DNA of 64,000 nucleotides from Cellulomonas sp. Y8 (GTDB taxonomy: Bacteria > Actinomycetota > Actinomycetes > Actinomycetales > Cellulomonadaceae). Below, piece by piece: positions 6,953 to 15,333 of the stretch. The translations under genes and the position numbers were made by a program. Location: positions 4,030,001 through 4,094,000 of the forward strand of contig NZ_CP041203.1 in the NCBI RefSeq assembly GCF_008033115.1, given 5' to 3'. Position 1 is the first letter of the stretch. Each line of letters begins with the position of its first letter. The notes beneath the pieces were generated by a model. That model made no database searches. It was given only the letters and a program-made list of their open reading frames with translations, and was not told the origin of the DNA.

Positions 6953-9112
6953 TCATGCCGCGCCGGCGGCCCCCTCGGCGGGGTCCTCGGGCCCGTGCGT
7001 CGCCGCGCCGGTCCGGCGGGGTGCGTGCAGGTCGGCCGCGCGGGCGAGCCCGGGGACGTCGCGGAGGTCCGGGCGGGCCTCGACCCCCGGGACCCCGGCC
7101 GCCCCGACGTCGGCCGTCCGCGCGACCCCGGGCCCCGCGCCGAGCCCGGAGAGCCCCGCGACCCCGGGCGCCGTGCCGAGCCCGGAGAACCCCTCGACCC
7201 CGGGCGCCGTGCCGAGCCCCGAGGCACCACCCAGGCCGAACCCCGCGCCCGCCTCGGCGGCCTCGGCCGTGAACCGGGCGTCGCGCTCCGCCCACCCCGG
7301 CGCCGCCGCGCCGTCCCCGGCCACCCCGTCCACCGTGTCGACCGCCTCGCCCAGCGCGGCGGCCGCCTCCCGCCCGGCCGCGACGGCGTCGGCGGGGTCG
7401 GTCCGCGCCTGCGCCGAGCGCACCGGGTAGGCCCACGGCTCGCTCACGCCCACGATCCGCACGCCGGGCCGGCCGAGCCAGGCCAGCACGAGATCGGCCT
7501 CCTCGGGGTGCCCGGCGGGTGCCGGGGCGACGGGCGGCGCGACGTGCTCGCCGGTCACCCGCAGCGACTCGACGGCGGGCATCGGGTCGCTGCCCCGAGG
7601 CACCAGCGCCGTCCCGGCGAGCCGCCCGTGCCGGACGAGCACGACCTCCCAGCCGCCCGAGTCCGTGCGCCGGGCCGCGATCAGCTCCGCGCACGCCGCG
7701 AGCGGCGCGAGGCGCTGGGACCGGGCCGAGCCGCGCAGGAACGCCGCGAGCCGGTCGCGGACCGTGACGGCCTCCTCGAACCGCTCCCGGCCGACGAGGG
7801 CGTCGATCCGGGCGGTGTGGGCGCCGACGACCGCCGCCGGGTCGGCCAGCATCGCGTCCCGGACGGCCGCGACGGTCTCCGCGTACTCCGCGGCGGCCTC
7901 CGGGCGCACGCACGGGGCGGGGCAGCGGCCGATCTCGGCGAGGTGGCACGCGCTGGCCCCGGGCGCCGGGACGAGCGGCAGCCGCGCGGTGCACCGCCGG
8001 ATCGCGAACGCGTCGTGCAGCGCCTCGACCGCCGACTGCGCGGCCGCGCGCGACGCGAACGGACCGATGTGCGTGGCGTCGTCCCGGACCTCGCGCACGA
8101 CGGACAGCCGCGGGAACGCCTCGGCGGTGAGCCGGACCCACGGCATCCGCTCGGGGGACCGGGACCGGCGGTTGTAGCGGGGGTTGTGCTCGGCGATGAG
8201 CCGGAGCTCACGCACCTGCGCCTCCAGCGGCGTCGCGCACACGACGGGCGTGACCGCCTGCGCGATGCGGACCATCTCCCGCATCCGGGTCCGCTTCTCG
8301 GCGGCCGTGAAGTACGAGCGCACCCGCTTGCGGAGCGACGTCGAGGTGCCGACGTACAGCACCTCGTCCTTCGGTCCCCGGAACAGGTACACCCCGGGCA
8401 GGTCGGGCAGGCCGTCGGCGAGCGTGCGCTTGCGGCGCACGTCGGCCGGCACGGCGTCCGCGGCGGTGGCCAGGTCCTCCAGGTGCGTGATGCCGAGCGG
8501 CGCGAGCCGGCCGAGCAGGGCGTGCAGCACGTCGACGGTGGCGCGGGCGTCGGCCAGCGCGCGGTGCTCGGGGGTCGTGGTCGCGTGGAACAGGCCGGCG
8601 AGGGTGCTGAGCTTGTGGTTCGGCGCCTCGTCGCGGGTCACCACGCGGCGCGCCAGCCGGACGGTGTCGACGACCGGGAAGCCCGGCCACGCGTGCCCCG
8701 TCTCCGCGGCGGCGGCCTTGAGGAACCCGACGTCGAACGGCGCGTTGTGCGCGACGAGGACGGAGCCGCGGGCGAACTCGAGGAACGAGGGCAGCACCTC
8801 GGCGATCCTCGGGGCGCCGATCACCATGGCCGTCGTGATCCCGGTGAGCACCTGGATCTGCGCGGGCACGGGGCCGCCCGGGTCGACGAGCGTCTGGAAC
8901 TCGCCCAGCACCTCGCCGCCCCGGACCTTGACCGCGCCGACCTCGGTGATGGCGGACGCGCCGGGCGCGGCGCCGGTGGTCTCCAGGTCGACCACCACGA
9001 ACGTGACGTCGTGCAGCGGGGTGCCGATGTCCTCCAGCGTCACCTGGACGGGCCGGCCGGTCTGCGGCGCCGCGAGGTCGGGTCGGGGCGGGACGGGAGA
9101 CCGGTGGACCAT
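6953..9112 (-). CDS. DEDD exonuclease and GIY-YIG (UvrC-like) fusion protein
   Basis: 719 aa. The N-terminal DnaQ-type 3'-5' exonuclease has VVVDLETTG (Exo I, about 37-45), HNAPFDVGFL (Exo II) and HRALADARAT (Exo III). Next, a GIY-YIG nuclease domain at about 225-310 has LPGVYLF, VLYVGTS and EAQVRELRLIAEHNPRYN, followed by a UvrC-like region with a Cys-rich segment (RRCTARLPLVPAPGASACHL...RCPAPC). It resembles M. tuberculosis Rv2191 and probably acts in DNA repair. The last about 110 residues are low complexity and contain three GLG(T/A)(A/G)PGV repeats. I chose ATG 9112 rather than 9142 because a TAGCGT -10 lies 7 nt before it. Confidence 0.88.
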   Translation of the reverse strand: MVHRSPVPPRPDLAAPQTGRPVQVTLEDIGTPLHDVTFVVVDLETTGAAPGASAITEVGAVKVRGGEVLGEFQTLVDPGGPVPAQIQVLTGITTAMVIGAPRIAEVLPSFLEFARGSVLVAHNAPFDVGFLKAAAAETGHAWPGFPVVDTVRLARRVVTRDEAPNHKLSTLAGLFHATTTPEHRALADARATVDVLHALLGRLAPLGITHLEDLATAADAVPADVRRKRTLADGLPDLPGVYLFRGPKDEVLYVGTSTSLRKRVRSYFTAAEKRTRMREMVRIAQAVTPVVCATPLEAQVRELRLIAEHNPRYNRRSRSPERMPWVRLTAEAFPRLSVVREVRDDATHIGPFASRAAAQSAVEALHDAFAIRRCTARLPLVPAPGASACHLAEIGRCPAPCVRPEAAAEYAETVAAVRDAMLADPAAVVGAHTARIDALVGRERFEEAVTVRDRLAAFLRGSARSQRLAPLAACAELIAARRTDSGGWEVVLVRHGRLAGTALVPRGSDPMPAVESLRVTGEHVAPPVAPAPAGHPEEADLVLAWLGRPGVRIVGVSEPWAYPVRSAQARTDPADAVAAGREAAAALGEAVDTVDGVAGDGAAAPGWAERDARFTAEAAEAGAGFGLGGASGLGTAPGVEGFSGLGTAPGVAGLSGLGAGPGVARTADVGAAGVPGVEARPDLRDVPGLARAADLHAPRRTGAATHGPEDPAEGAAGAA
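7130..7222. repeat. Short direct repeats in the 3' end of the DEDD/GIY-YIG gene
   Basis: About 36-base direct repeats (GCCGAGCCCGGAGA then a CCCCGGGCGCCGT-like unit), two to three copies, encode GLGTAPGV-EGFS, GLGTAPGV-AGLS and GLGAGPGV. Probably slippage expansion of a linker. Confidence 0.6.
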
Positions 9113-9119
9113 GCGCCGC

Positions 9120-9125
9120 ACGCTA
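9120..9125 (-). promoter_or_regulatory. -10 element, leaderless DEDD/GIY-YIG gene
   Basis: TAGCGT on the minus strand, 7 nt before ATG 9112. It lies back to back with the promoter of the divergent NYN gene. Confidence 0.6.
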
Positions 9126-9176
9126 GCCGCGCCCTCCGACACGCCCCGGCGGTCCCGCCCCCCACCTGCGGCCCCG

Positions 9177-9182
9177 TAGGGT
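9177..9182 (+). promoter_or_regulatory. -10 element, leaderless NYN gene
   Basis: TAGGGT, 7 nt before ATG 9190. This supports 9190 over the in-frame GTG at 9181, which overlaps the element. Confidence 0.6.
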
Positions 9183-9189
9183 GACGCGC

Positions 9190-10503
9190 ATGCCCGAGCC
9201 CGCCCCCGACGCCGTGCCCGAGGCCGTGCGCGCCGCCGTGCTGCCGCTCGCGGCGGAGGTGCTGGGGGCGCTCGACCCGGGCGCCGTCCCGGCGTCGCTC
9301 GCCGCCGTGCGCCGGTTCGCCCCGCGCCGCCGGGTGACGGCCGGGGCCGGACCGCTGTGGCTCGCCGTCGAGCGCGACGACGCGTTCCGGGCCCGCGTCG
9401 CGCGGGCCTGGTCGCACGCGCACCCGGACCTGGCGGCCGACCTGCTCGCCGACCCGCCCGCGCCCGGCGTGCCCGAGGCCCGGCTCGACCTCGCGGTGGG
9501 GGCCGCGCTGCTGCGCCCCGACGGCTGGGAGGCGCGGCTCTCGGCGCTCGGCACGCCGCCCGCCGGCGACGACGAGCCGGCGCAGCCCGACGCCGACCAC
9601 GCGCACCGCGCCCACCGCGCCGAGGCCGAGGTCCGCCGGCTGGCCGCCCGGCTGACCGCCGAGACCGAGCGCGCGGACGGCGCCGAGGCGGAGCTGGTCT
9701 CGCTGCGCCGCGAGCTGCGCCGGCTGCGCTCCGACGCCGACCGGTCGCGCGCCGAGGCCCGCCGCGCCGCCGAGCACGCCGCCGAGGTCGCGGCCGCCGC
9801 CGAGCGCGTGCACGCCGAGACGGCCAAGGTGCGGGCGTCGGCCGACGACGACCGGCGCCGCGCCGAGGACCTGGCGCGAGTCGCCCGGGAGGACGCCGCC
9901 GCGCTGCGGGAGCTCGCCCAGGTCCGGGTCCGGCTGCTGCTCGACACGCTCGTCGAGGCCGGGTCGGCGCTGCGCGAGGAGCTCGCGCTGCCGCCGGCCG
10001 GCCGCATGCCCGCCGACCTGGTCGCGCCGCCCGTGCCGGCGCCCGGGGGAGCGGCGCCCCGCCCGACGTCGCGCGGCCGGTTCGCGGACGACCCCGCGCT
10101 GCTCGACGACCTGCTCGCGATGCCGCGCGCGCACCTGCTGGTCGACGGCTACAACGTGTCCAAGCTGGCGTGGCCGGACCAGCCGCTCACCGAGCAGCGC
10201 CGCCGGCTGACCGAGCGGCTCGCGACGCTCGCGGGCCGCACCGGCGCCGAGGTGACGTGCTGCTTCGACGGGCGGGAGTCCGAGGCGTCCGGGCGTGCCC
10301 CCGCCGCCCCGCGCGGCGTGCGCGTGCTGTTCTCGCAGGGGGAGATCGCCGACGACCTGCTGCGCCGCCTCGTCCGGGCCGAGCCGCCGGGCCGGGTGGT
10401 GGTGGCCGTGACGAGCGACCGGGCGCTGGGCGCCGACCTGGAGGCGGCGGGCGCCCGGGTGCTCCCGTCCGCGACCCTGCTGGCCCGCCTCGGCCGCGTC
10501 TGA
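9190..10503 (+). CDS. NYN/PIN-like RNase domain protein with coiled coil
   Basis: 437 aa. The N-terminal about 120 residues are helical and Ala/Arg rich. Residues about 135-260 form a long coiled coil (repeated RAEAEVRRLAARLTAETERA-type heptads). The C-terminal about 150 residues are an NYN (YacP-like) nuclease domain with LLVDGYNVSKLAW (first catalytic Asp), CCFDGRE, a GEIADDLL acidic segment and VVAVTSDRALGADL ending in ARVLPSATLL. Such proteins are predicted to cut or bind structured RNA. The substrate is unknown. Leaderless start as described at 9177-9182. Confidence 0.8.
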   Translation: MPEPAPDAVPEAVRAAVLPLAAEVLGALDPGAVPASLAAVRRFAPRRRVTAGAGPLWLAVERDDAFRARVARAWSHAHPDLAADLLADPPAPGVPEARLDLAVGAALLRPDGWEARLSALGTPPAGDDEPAQPDADHAHRAHRAEAEVRRLAARLTAETERADGAEAELVSLRRELRRLRSDADRSRAEARRAAEHAAEVAAAAERVHAETAKVRASADDDRRRAEDLARVAREDAAALRELAQVRVRLLLDTLVEAGSALREELALPPAGRMPADLVAPPVPAPGGAAPRPTSRGRFADDPALLDDLLAMPRAHLLVDGYNVSKLAWPDQPLTEQRRRLTERLATLAGRTGAEVTCCFDGRESEASGRAPAAPRGVRVLFSQGEIADDLLRRLVRAEPPGRVVVAVTSDRALGADLEAAGARVLPSATLLARLGRV

Positions 10504-10513
10504 CGGCACCGCG

Positions 10514-10552
10514 CCCGGCCGGCCGGTGAGGTCGTCACCAGCCGACCGGCCG
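10514..10552. terminator. Bidirectional terminator between NYN gene and acyl-CoA ligase
   Basis: Imperfect inverted repeat CGGCCGGCCGGTGA / TCACCAGCCGACCGGCCG between the convergent genes. GC-rich stem without a T run. Confidence 0.5.
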
Positions 10553-10557
10553 CCCGC

Positions 10558-12366
10558 TCAGCCCGCCTGGTCGCCCGCGTAGATCGCCTCGACGTCCGTC
10601 GCGAAGTCCTTGAGGACGTGGGTCCGCCGGACGCTCAGCTTCGGCGTCAGGTACCCGCCCGCGATCGTGAGGTCCCGGTCGAGGATGCGGTAACGCCGGA
10701 TGGACTCCGCCCGGGAGACCGCGCGGTTGGCCCGCTCGACGCCCTCGTCGATCGACGCGAGCACGTCCGGGTGCGCGGCGGCGTCCGCCACGGACAGCTC
10801 CGGCAGGCCGTGCGCCGCGCACCAGCCCGGCAGCCCCTCGGCGTCGAGCGTGACGAGCGCCCCGATGAACGGCCGCCCGTCGCCGACCACGACCACCTGG
10901 CTGATCAGCGGGTGCGCGCGCAGCCGGTCCTCGAGCACCGCGGGGGCGACGTTCTTGCCGCCCGCGGTCACGATGATCTCCTTCTTGCGCCCGGTGATCC
11001 GCAGGTAGCCGTCCTCGTCGAGGGACCCGAGGTCGCCGGTGCGGAACCAGCCGTCGTCGAAGGCCTCGTCCGTCGCGACCGGGTTGCCGTGGTACCGCCC
11101 GAACACCTGGTGGCCGCGGACCTCGACCTCGCCGTCGGCGGCGATCCGGACCGCGGTGCCGGGCAGCGGCGGGCCGACGGTGCCGATGCGGGTCTTGCCC
11201 GGCATGTTCACCGTGGCGGGGGCGGTGGTCTCGGTCAGGCCGTAGCCCTCGAGCACCCGGACGCCGATGCCCCGGAAGAAGTGCCCGAGCCGCTCGCCGA
11301 GCGGGGCGCCGCCGGAGATCGCCCACTCGATCTGCCCGCCCATCGCGGCGCGCAGCTTGTGGAACACCAGCCGGTCGGCGACGACCCGCTGCACCCGCAG
11401 TCCGAGGGACGGCCCGCCGGCGTCCAGCGCCTTCGAGTACGCGATCGCGGTGCGCGCGGCCCACTGGAAGATCTTCAGCTTCCCGCCGGCGGCGGCCTTC
11501 TGCTCCGCCGAGTTGTAGACCTTCTCGAACACCCGGGGCACCGAGAGGATGAACGTCGGCCGGAACTCGCCCAGGTCCTGCAGCAGCTGCTTGGTGTCCG
11601 GCGTGTGCCCGAGGACGGCGCCGGCGGGCATGCAGAGCACCTCGACGAACCGGGCGAACACGTGCGCCAGCGGCATGAACAGCAGCGTCCGGGCGCCGGG
11701 GGTCGCCACCACCTCGTGCAGCCCCTCGACGGCGTTGCGGGCGAGCACCGCGAAGTTGCCGTGGGTCAGCTCGACGCCCTTGGGGCGGCCGGTCGTCCCG
11801 GAGGTGTAGATGATCGTCGCGAGGTCGTCCCGGCCGGCGTGCCGGCGCAGCCGGTCCACCTCCGAGTCGGGCACCGCGGCGCCCTCGGCGGCCAGGGTGT
11901 CCACCGCGCCCCCGTCGATCACGAGCACGTCCTGCAGCAGCGGCGCCTCCGGGCGGACCTCGGCGACCGTGGCGGCGTGCTCCGCGGTCTCGACGACCAG
12001 CAGCGTCACCGCGGCGTCGGTGAGGATCCAGTGCACCTGCTCGGCGGACGAGGTCTCGTAGACCGGGACCGGGACGGCGCCGGCGCTCCACAGCGCCCAG
12101 TCGAGGACGGTCCACTCGTACCGGGTGCGGGACATGATGCCGACCCGGTCGCCCGGGCGGACGCCGCGCGCGACGAACCCGCGCGCCACGTCGCGCACCC
12201 GGCGGTCGAACTGCGCGGCGCTCACCGTGCGCCAGGACGTCGTCCCGGGCGTCTTGTACTCCATCAGCGGGCCGTCGCCGGTCTCGGCCACGCGTGTGGC
12301 GAGCAGGTCGAGCAGGTTCTCCCGCGGCCCCGCCTCGATGAGCAGGGGTGTGCTGAACTCCTCCAT
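10558..12366 (-). CDS. Long-chain fatty acid-CoA ligase (FadD15-like)
   Basis: 602 aa AMP-forming ligase that activates fatty acids as acyl-CoA. Motifs in order: ATP/P-loop TIIYTSGTTGRPKGVELTHG (about 178-197), LPLAHVFAR-like MPLAHVFARF, EGYGLTETT (about 352), GWFRTGDLG (about 434), ITGRKKEIIVTAGGKNVAP (about 450-468), and the catalytic Lys near the C-terminus in TPKLSVRRTHVLKDF. It corresponds by position to fadD15 (Rv2187). ATG 12366 is preceded by ACGGAGCC; a TATGCT -10 (about 12402-12407, minus strand) gives a leader of roughly 30 nt. Confidence 0.93.
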   Translation of the reverse strand: MEEFSTPLLIEAGPRENLLDLLATRVAETGDGPLMEYKTPGTTSWRTVSAAQFDRRVRDVARGFVARGVRPGDRVGIMSRTRYEWTVLDWALWSAGAVPVPVYETSSAEQVHWILTDAAVTLLVVETAEHAATVAEVRPEAPLLQDVLVIDGGAVDTLAAEGAAVPDSEVDRLRRHAGRDDLATIIYTSGTTGRPKGVELTHGNFAVLARNAVEGLHEVVATPGARTLLFMPLAHVFARFVEVLCMPAGAVLGHTPDTKQLLQDLGEFRPTFILSVPRVFEKVYNSAEQKAAAGGKLKIFQWAARTAIAYSKALDAGGPSLGLRVQRVVADRLVFHKLRAAMGGQIEWAISGGAPLGERLGHFFRGIGVRVLEGYGLTETTAPATVNMPGKTRIGTVGPPLPGTAVRIAADGEVEVRGHQVFGRYHGNPVATDEAFDDGWFRTGDLGSLDEDGYLRITGRKKEIIVTAGGKNVAPAVLEDRLRAHPLISQVVVVGDGRPFIGALVTLDAEGLPGWCAAHGLPELSVADAAAHPDVLASIDEGVERANRAVSRAESIRRYRILDRDLTIAGGYLTPKLSVRRTHVLKDFATDVEAIYAGDQAG

Positions 12367-12452
12367 GGCTGGCTCCGTTGTCAGGCGTCGGAAGGGTGTC
12401 AGGAGCATAGGGGACTTTCGTCCCGGTCGCGGCGCCCGACACGTCCCCCGAG

Positions 12453-12482
12453 CGGGTGGCCGGCGCCGGCGCCGGCCACCCG
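12453..12482. promoter_or_regulatory. Perfect 30-bp palindrome in divergent promoter region
   Basis: A 30-base perfect palindrome (half site CGGGTGGCCGGCGCC) without a loop, between the divergent acyl-CoA ligase and glucokinase genes. It sits upstream of the TAGCGT -10 candidate for glucokinase (12530-12535). It could be an operator for a dimeric regulator or simply a cruciform-capable GC sequence. Confidence 0.45.
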
Positions 12483-12642
12483 AACCGCCCGCGCGCTGGG
12501 AGCGTGTGCAGAGAAGGCCGCCCAGCACGCTAGCGTGGGGGCGCACGCGCGCAGTGTCGCCGCCGCGGCACCGGTGCAGCGTCCCGGTCCGGCGGTCCTC
12601 GCGGGTGCGCCACGCAGAGATCTCACGCGGAAGCAGGGAAGC

Positions 12643-13588
12643 ATGCACGCCATCGGTGTGGACATCGGCGGGACGAAGATCGCCGCCGGTTTGGTCGACG
12701 AGGACGGCCGGATCATCGCGAAGACCCGTCGCGACACCGACCCCCGCGACTCCGGGAGCGTGGACCGCGGCGTCATCGAGGCCTGCCAGGAGCTCGCCGA
12801 GCAGTACGAGATCGGCGCGATCGGTCTCGCGGCCCCCGGCTTCATCGGCACCGACCAGGCCACCGTGCTGTTCACCCCGAACCTCCCGTGGCGCGAGCAC
12901 CCGCTGCGCGACATCGTCGCGAAGGAGCTCGGCGACGAGGTCGAGATCGTCGTGGCGAACGACGCCAACGCCGCGGGCTGGGCCGAGTTCCGGTTCGGTG
13001 CGGCGCGCGAGGAGCAGGACATGCTGCTGCTCACGATCGGCACCGGTCTCGGCGGCGCCATCGTGGTCAACGGCGAGCTCGTGCTCGGCGCCTGGGGCGT
13101 CGCGGCCGAGGTCGGCCACATGCGCGTCGTCCCCGGCGGCCACTACTGCGGCTGCGGCCACGAGGGCTGCTGGGAGCAGTACGCCTCCGGCAGCGCCCTG
13201 GTGCGCGACGCGCAGTCCGCGCTCATCACCGAGCCGGCCCGCGGCACCCGGCTGCTCGAGCTCGCCGGCGGCGACGCCGACGCGCTGACCGGCCCGCACG
13301 TCACCCAGGCCGCCCAGGAGGGCGACCCGCTGGCGGTCGAGCTGCTGGCCGAGCTCGGCCGGTGGATCGGCGAGGGCTCCGCGTCCGTCGCCGCGCTGCT
13401 CGACCCGTCGATCGTCGTCATCGGCGGTGGCGTGAGCGCGGCGGGCGACCTGCTGCTGGCGCCGGCCCGCCGGGGCGTTCCTCGACCAGCTGTCGGCGCG
13501 CGGTCACCGCCCGGAGGCGACGTTCGCGCTCGCCTCCATGGGCAACGACGCGGGCATCGTGGGCGCGGCGGACCTCGCGCGCCGCTGA
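12643..13588 (+). CDS. glkA: ROK-family glucokinase, apparent frameshift near the 3' end
   Basis: Phosphorylates glucose at the entry to glycolysis. It starts MHAIGVDIGGTKIAAGLVDE (phosphate motif) and has ANDANAAGWAEF, GTGLGGAIVVNGEL and the ROK zinc/signature CGCGHEGCWEQYASG (about residues 168-182). The reading frame is intact to about residue 276, then breaks at a GGGG run (13472-13475). Removing one G restores AFLDQLSARGHRPEATFALA and a normal C-terminus (NDAGIVGAADLARR) ending at TGA 13586-13588. Read as given, the protein would run on for about 100 unrelated residues. AGGGAA lies just before the ATG; a TAGCGT at 12530 implies a leader of about 107 nt. Confidence 0.88.
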
Positions 13589-13603
13589 GGCCACCCGCAC
13601 GTC

Positions 13604-13657
13604 CGCGACGGGCGCGCCGGAGCCGGGGGAGACCCCGCGTCCGGCGCGCCCGTCGCG
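13604..13657. terminator. Bidirectional terminator after glucokinase
   Basis: Perfect 18-bp arms (CGCGACGGGCGCGCCGGA, 13604-13621 and 13640-13657) between convergent genes. Confidence 0.8.
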
Positions 13658-13669
13658 CGTCCGGGTGCG

Positions 13670-14323
13670 TCAGACGACCGCGCCGTCCGAGTCGTCGTGC
13701 TCCGTGTCCCGCCGGTGCGGCATCCGCCAGAGCAGGACGACCAGGCCCAGCACGAACGTCACCACCGACGCCTGCATGACGACGGGCGGCGCGTCCCGCC
13801 AGAAGACGAGCACGACGAGCCACACCACGGGCATGAGCGCGATCGCCAGCCACGCCATCGTGAGCAGCGGGTCGCCGCCCAGCACCGGGCCCGGGTCCGG
13901 GGGCCGGAAGTGCTCGGCCTCGTCGACCCGCCGCTCGGCCTCGTCCATCTGGTCGGTCGCGTCCCAGTCACGGCCGGACAGCGGCGGCGGCGTGCCGGGG
14001 TCCGGGGGACCGGCCTCGGCGGGCGGCGCGGGCTCCTCACGCGCGGGACGCACGACGCGCCGGTCGGTCACCCACGGCGCGACGGGGTAGGTTACGGCGG
14101 GACCGGACGACGTCCGCGGGTCGTCCTGGCCTGCGGCGGCGGCCGCCGGCGGCGGCTCCGCCGGCCCGGTCGGGTCCGAGTCGCCGCGGAGCTCCGCGAC
14201 GATGGCGGCCCACTGCTCGTCGGTGACGCGGTCGCCGGACGGGCCGTGCTGCCGGTCGGCGCGCGGGCCGTCGGGCTCGTCGCCGTCGGGCGACGGGTCG
14301 GGGCGGTCGGGACGCGGAGCCAT
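13670..14323 (-). CDS. Hypothetical membrane protein with disordered N-terminal region
   Basis: 217 aa. Residues 1-150 are Pro/Asp/Arg rich and probably disordered. Near the C-terminus are two hydrophobic helices, MAWLAIALMPVVWLVVLVFW (about 153-172) and VMQASVVTFVLGLVVLLWRM (about 179-198), then an acidic tail. I recognise no family. The start at ATG 14323 is supported by a TAGAGT -10 only 6 nt upstream. It is divergent from plsC. Confidence 0.75.
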   Translation of the reverse strand: MAPRPDRPDPSPDGDEPDGPRADRQHGPSGDRVTDEQWAAIVAELRGDSDPTGPAEPPPAAAAAGQDDPRTSSGPAVTYPVAPWVTDRRVVRPAREEPAPPAEAGPPDPGTPPPLSGRDWDATDQMDEAERRVDEAEHFRPPDPGPVLGGDPLLTMAWLAIALMPVVWLVVLVFWRDAPPVVMQASVVTFVLGLVVLLWRMPHRRDTEHDDSDGAVV

Positions 14324-14329
14324 GGCAGC

Positions 14330-14335
14330 ACTCTA
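14330..14335 (-). promoter_or_regulatory. -10 element, leaderless membrane protein gene
   Basis: TAGAGT on the minus strand, 6 nt before ATG 14323. Confidence 0.55.
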
Positions 14336-14406
14336 GAGTCGGCTAGGAGCGCCGGGCACCCGACGGGTGCCCGACGGCCCGCACGACGAGGGCGAGAGGT
14401 GGCAGG

Positions 14407-15198
14407 TTGTTCTACTGGTTCATGAAGCGGGTCCTGGTGGGCCCGCTGCTGCACCTGCTGTTCCGCCCGTGGGTGCGGGGCGCGGAGCACGTGCCGAGCA
14501 GCGGCGCCGCGATCCTGGCCAGCAACCACCTGGCGGTCGTCGACTCGTTCTTCCTGCCGCTGGTGCTGGACCGGGAGATCGTGTTCATCGGCAAGAACGA
14601 GTACTTCACGGGCCGCGGGCTCAAGGGCCGGCTCACCGCAGGCTTCATGCGCGGCGTCGGCACCATCCCGGTCGACCGCTCCGGCGGCAAGGCCTCCGAG
14701 GCGGCGCTGCGCACCGGCCTGAACCGGCTCGCCGAGGGCAAGCTGTTCGGCATCTACCCCGAGGGCACCCGCAGCCCCGACGGCCGCCTCTACCGCGGCA
14801 AGACCGGCGTGGCGCGCATGGCCCTGGAGTCGGGCGCCCCGGTCATCCCCGTCGCGATGGTCGACACGGACAAGGCGCAGCCGCTCGGCCAGCGCCTGCC
14901 CCGGCCGCGACGCATCGGCATCGTCATCGGCGAGCCGCTCGACTTCAGCCGGTACAAGGGCATGGAGAACGACCGGTTCATCCTGCGCTCGGTGACCGAC
15001 GAGATCATGTACGCCCTCATGGCCCTGTCGGGCCAGGAGTACGTGGACATCTACGCCGCGACCCAGAAGGCGCGGATCGCCACCGGGCACCCCGCGGCGA
15101 CCGGCCCGGCGGCCCCCGAGCCGACCGCGCCCGGCGGCCGGGCCGTGCCCGATGTCCAGCCTCCGGTCCCGCCGGAGGAGGAGTCCGCGGCTCAGTAG
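14407..15198 (+). CDS. plsC: 1-acyl-sn-glycerol-3-phosphate acyltransferase
   Basis: Transfers an acyl chain to lysophosphatidic acid in phospholipid synthesis. 263 aa starting with a short membrane-associating segment (MFYWFMKRVLVGPLLHLLF). Acyltransferase motifs: NHLAVVDSFF (motif I, NHX4D, about residue 40), GFMRGVGTIPVDR (motif II), FGIYPEGTRSPDGRLYRGKTG (motif III, EGTRSP) and PVIPVAM (motif IV). The C-terminal about 40 residues are Pro/Ala rich. The start is an unusual TTG at 14407, supported by GAGAGG about 9 nt upstream; the next Met is five codons inside the protein. It matches Rv2182c by position. Confidence 0.92.
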   Translation: MFYWFMKRVLVGPLLHLLFRPWVRGAEHVPSSGAAILASNHLAVVDSFFLPLVLDREIVFIGKNEYFTGRGLKGRLTAGFMRGVGTIPVDRSGGKASEAALRTGLNRLAEGKLFGIYPEGTRSPDGRLYRGKTGVARMALESGAPVIPVAMVDTDKAQPLGQRLPRPRRIGIVIGEPLDFSRYKGMENDRFILRSVTDEIMYALMALSGQEYVDIYAATQKARIATGHPAATGPAAPEPTAPGGRAVPDVQPPVPPEEESAAQ

Positions 15199-15333
15199 GA
15201 TGAGCCGCGTCCGTCGCGCACCGCGCGGCGCGACCCGAGGACCTCGGTCCCGGGTCCGGTCCCGCGGGGTGCCCTTCAGTGGCCCCGGGGCTGGGATGAC
15301 CCAGCTGTGCTGTTCTATCGAGAGGTGTGTCTC

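Noticed and set aside
7130..7222. Regularly spaced direct repeats, CRISPR-like at first glance
   Set aside because: Only two to three units, inside a coding sequence, no distinct spacers and no cas genes.
10618..13779. Very long ORF (over 1,000 codons) spanning the acyl-CoA ligase antisense strand and glucokinase
   Set aside because: Only its last third is the real glucokinase; the rest is a shadow of the minus-strand ligase, caused by the lack of AT-rich stop codons at this GC content.
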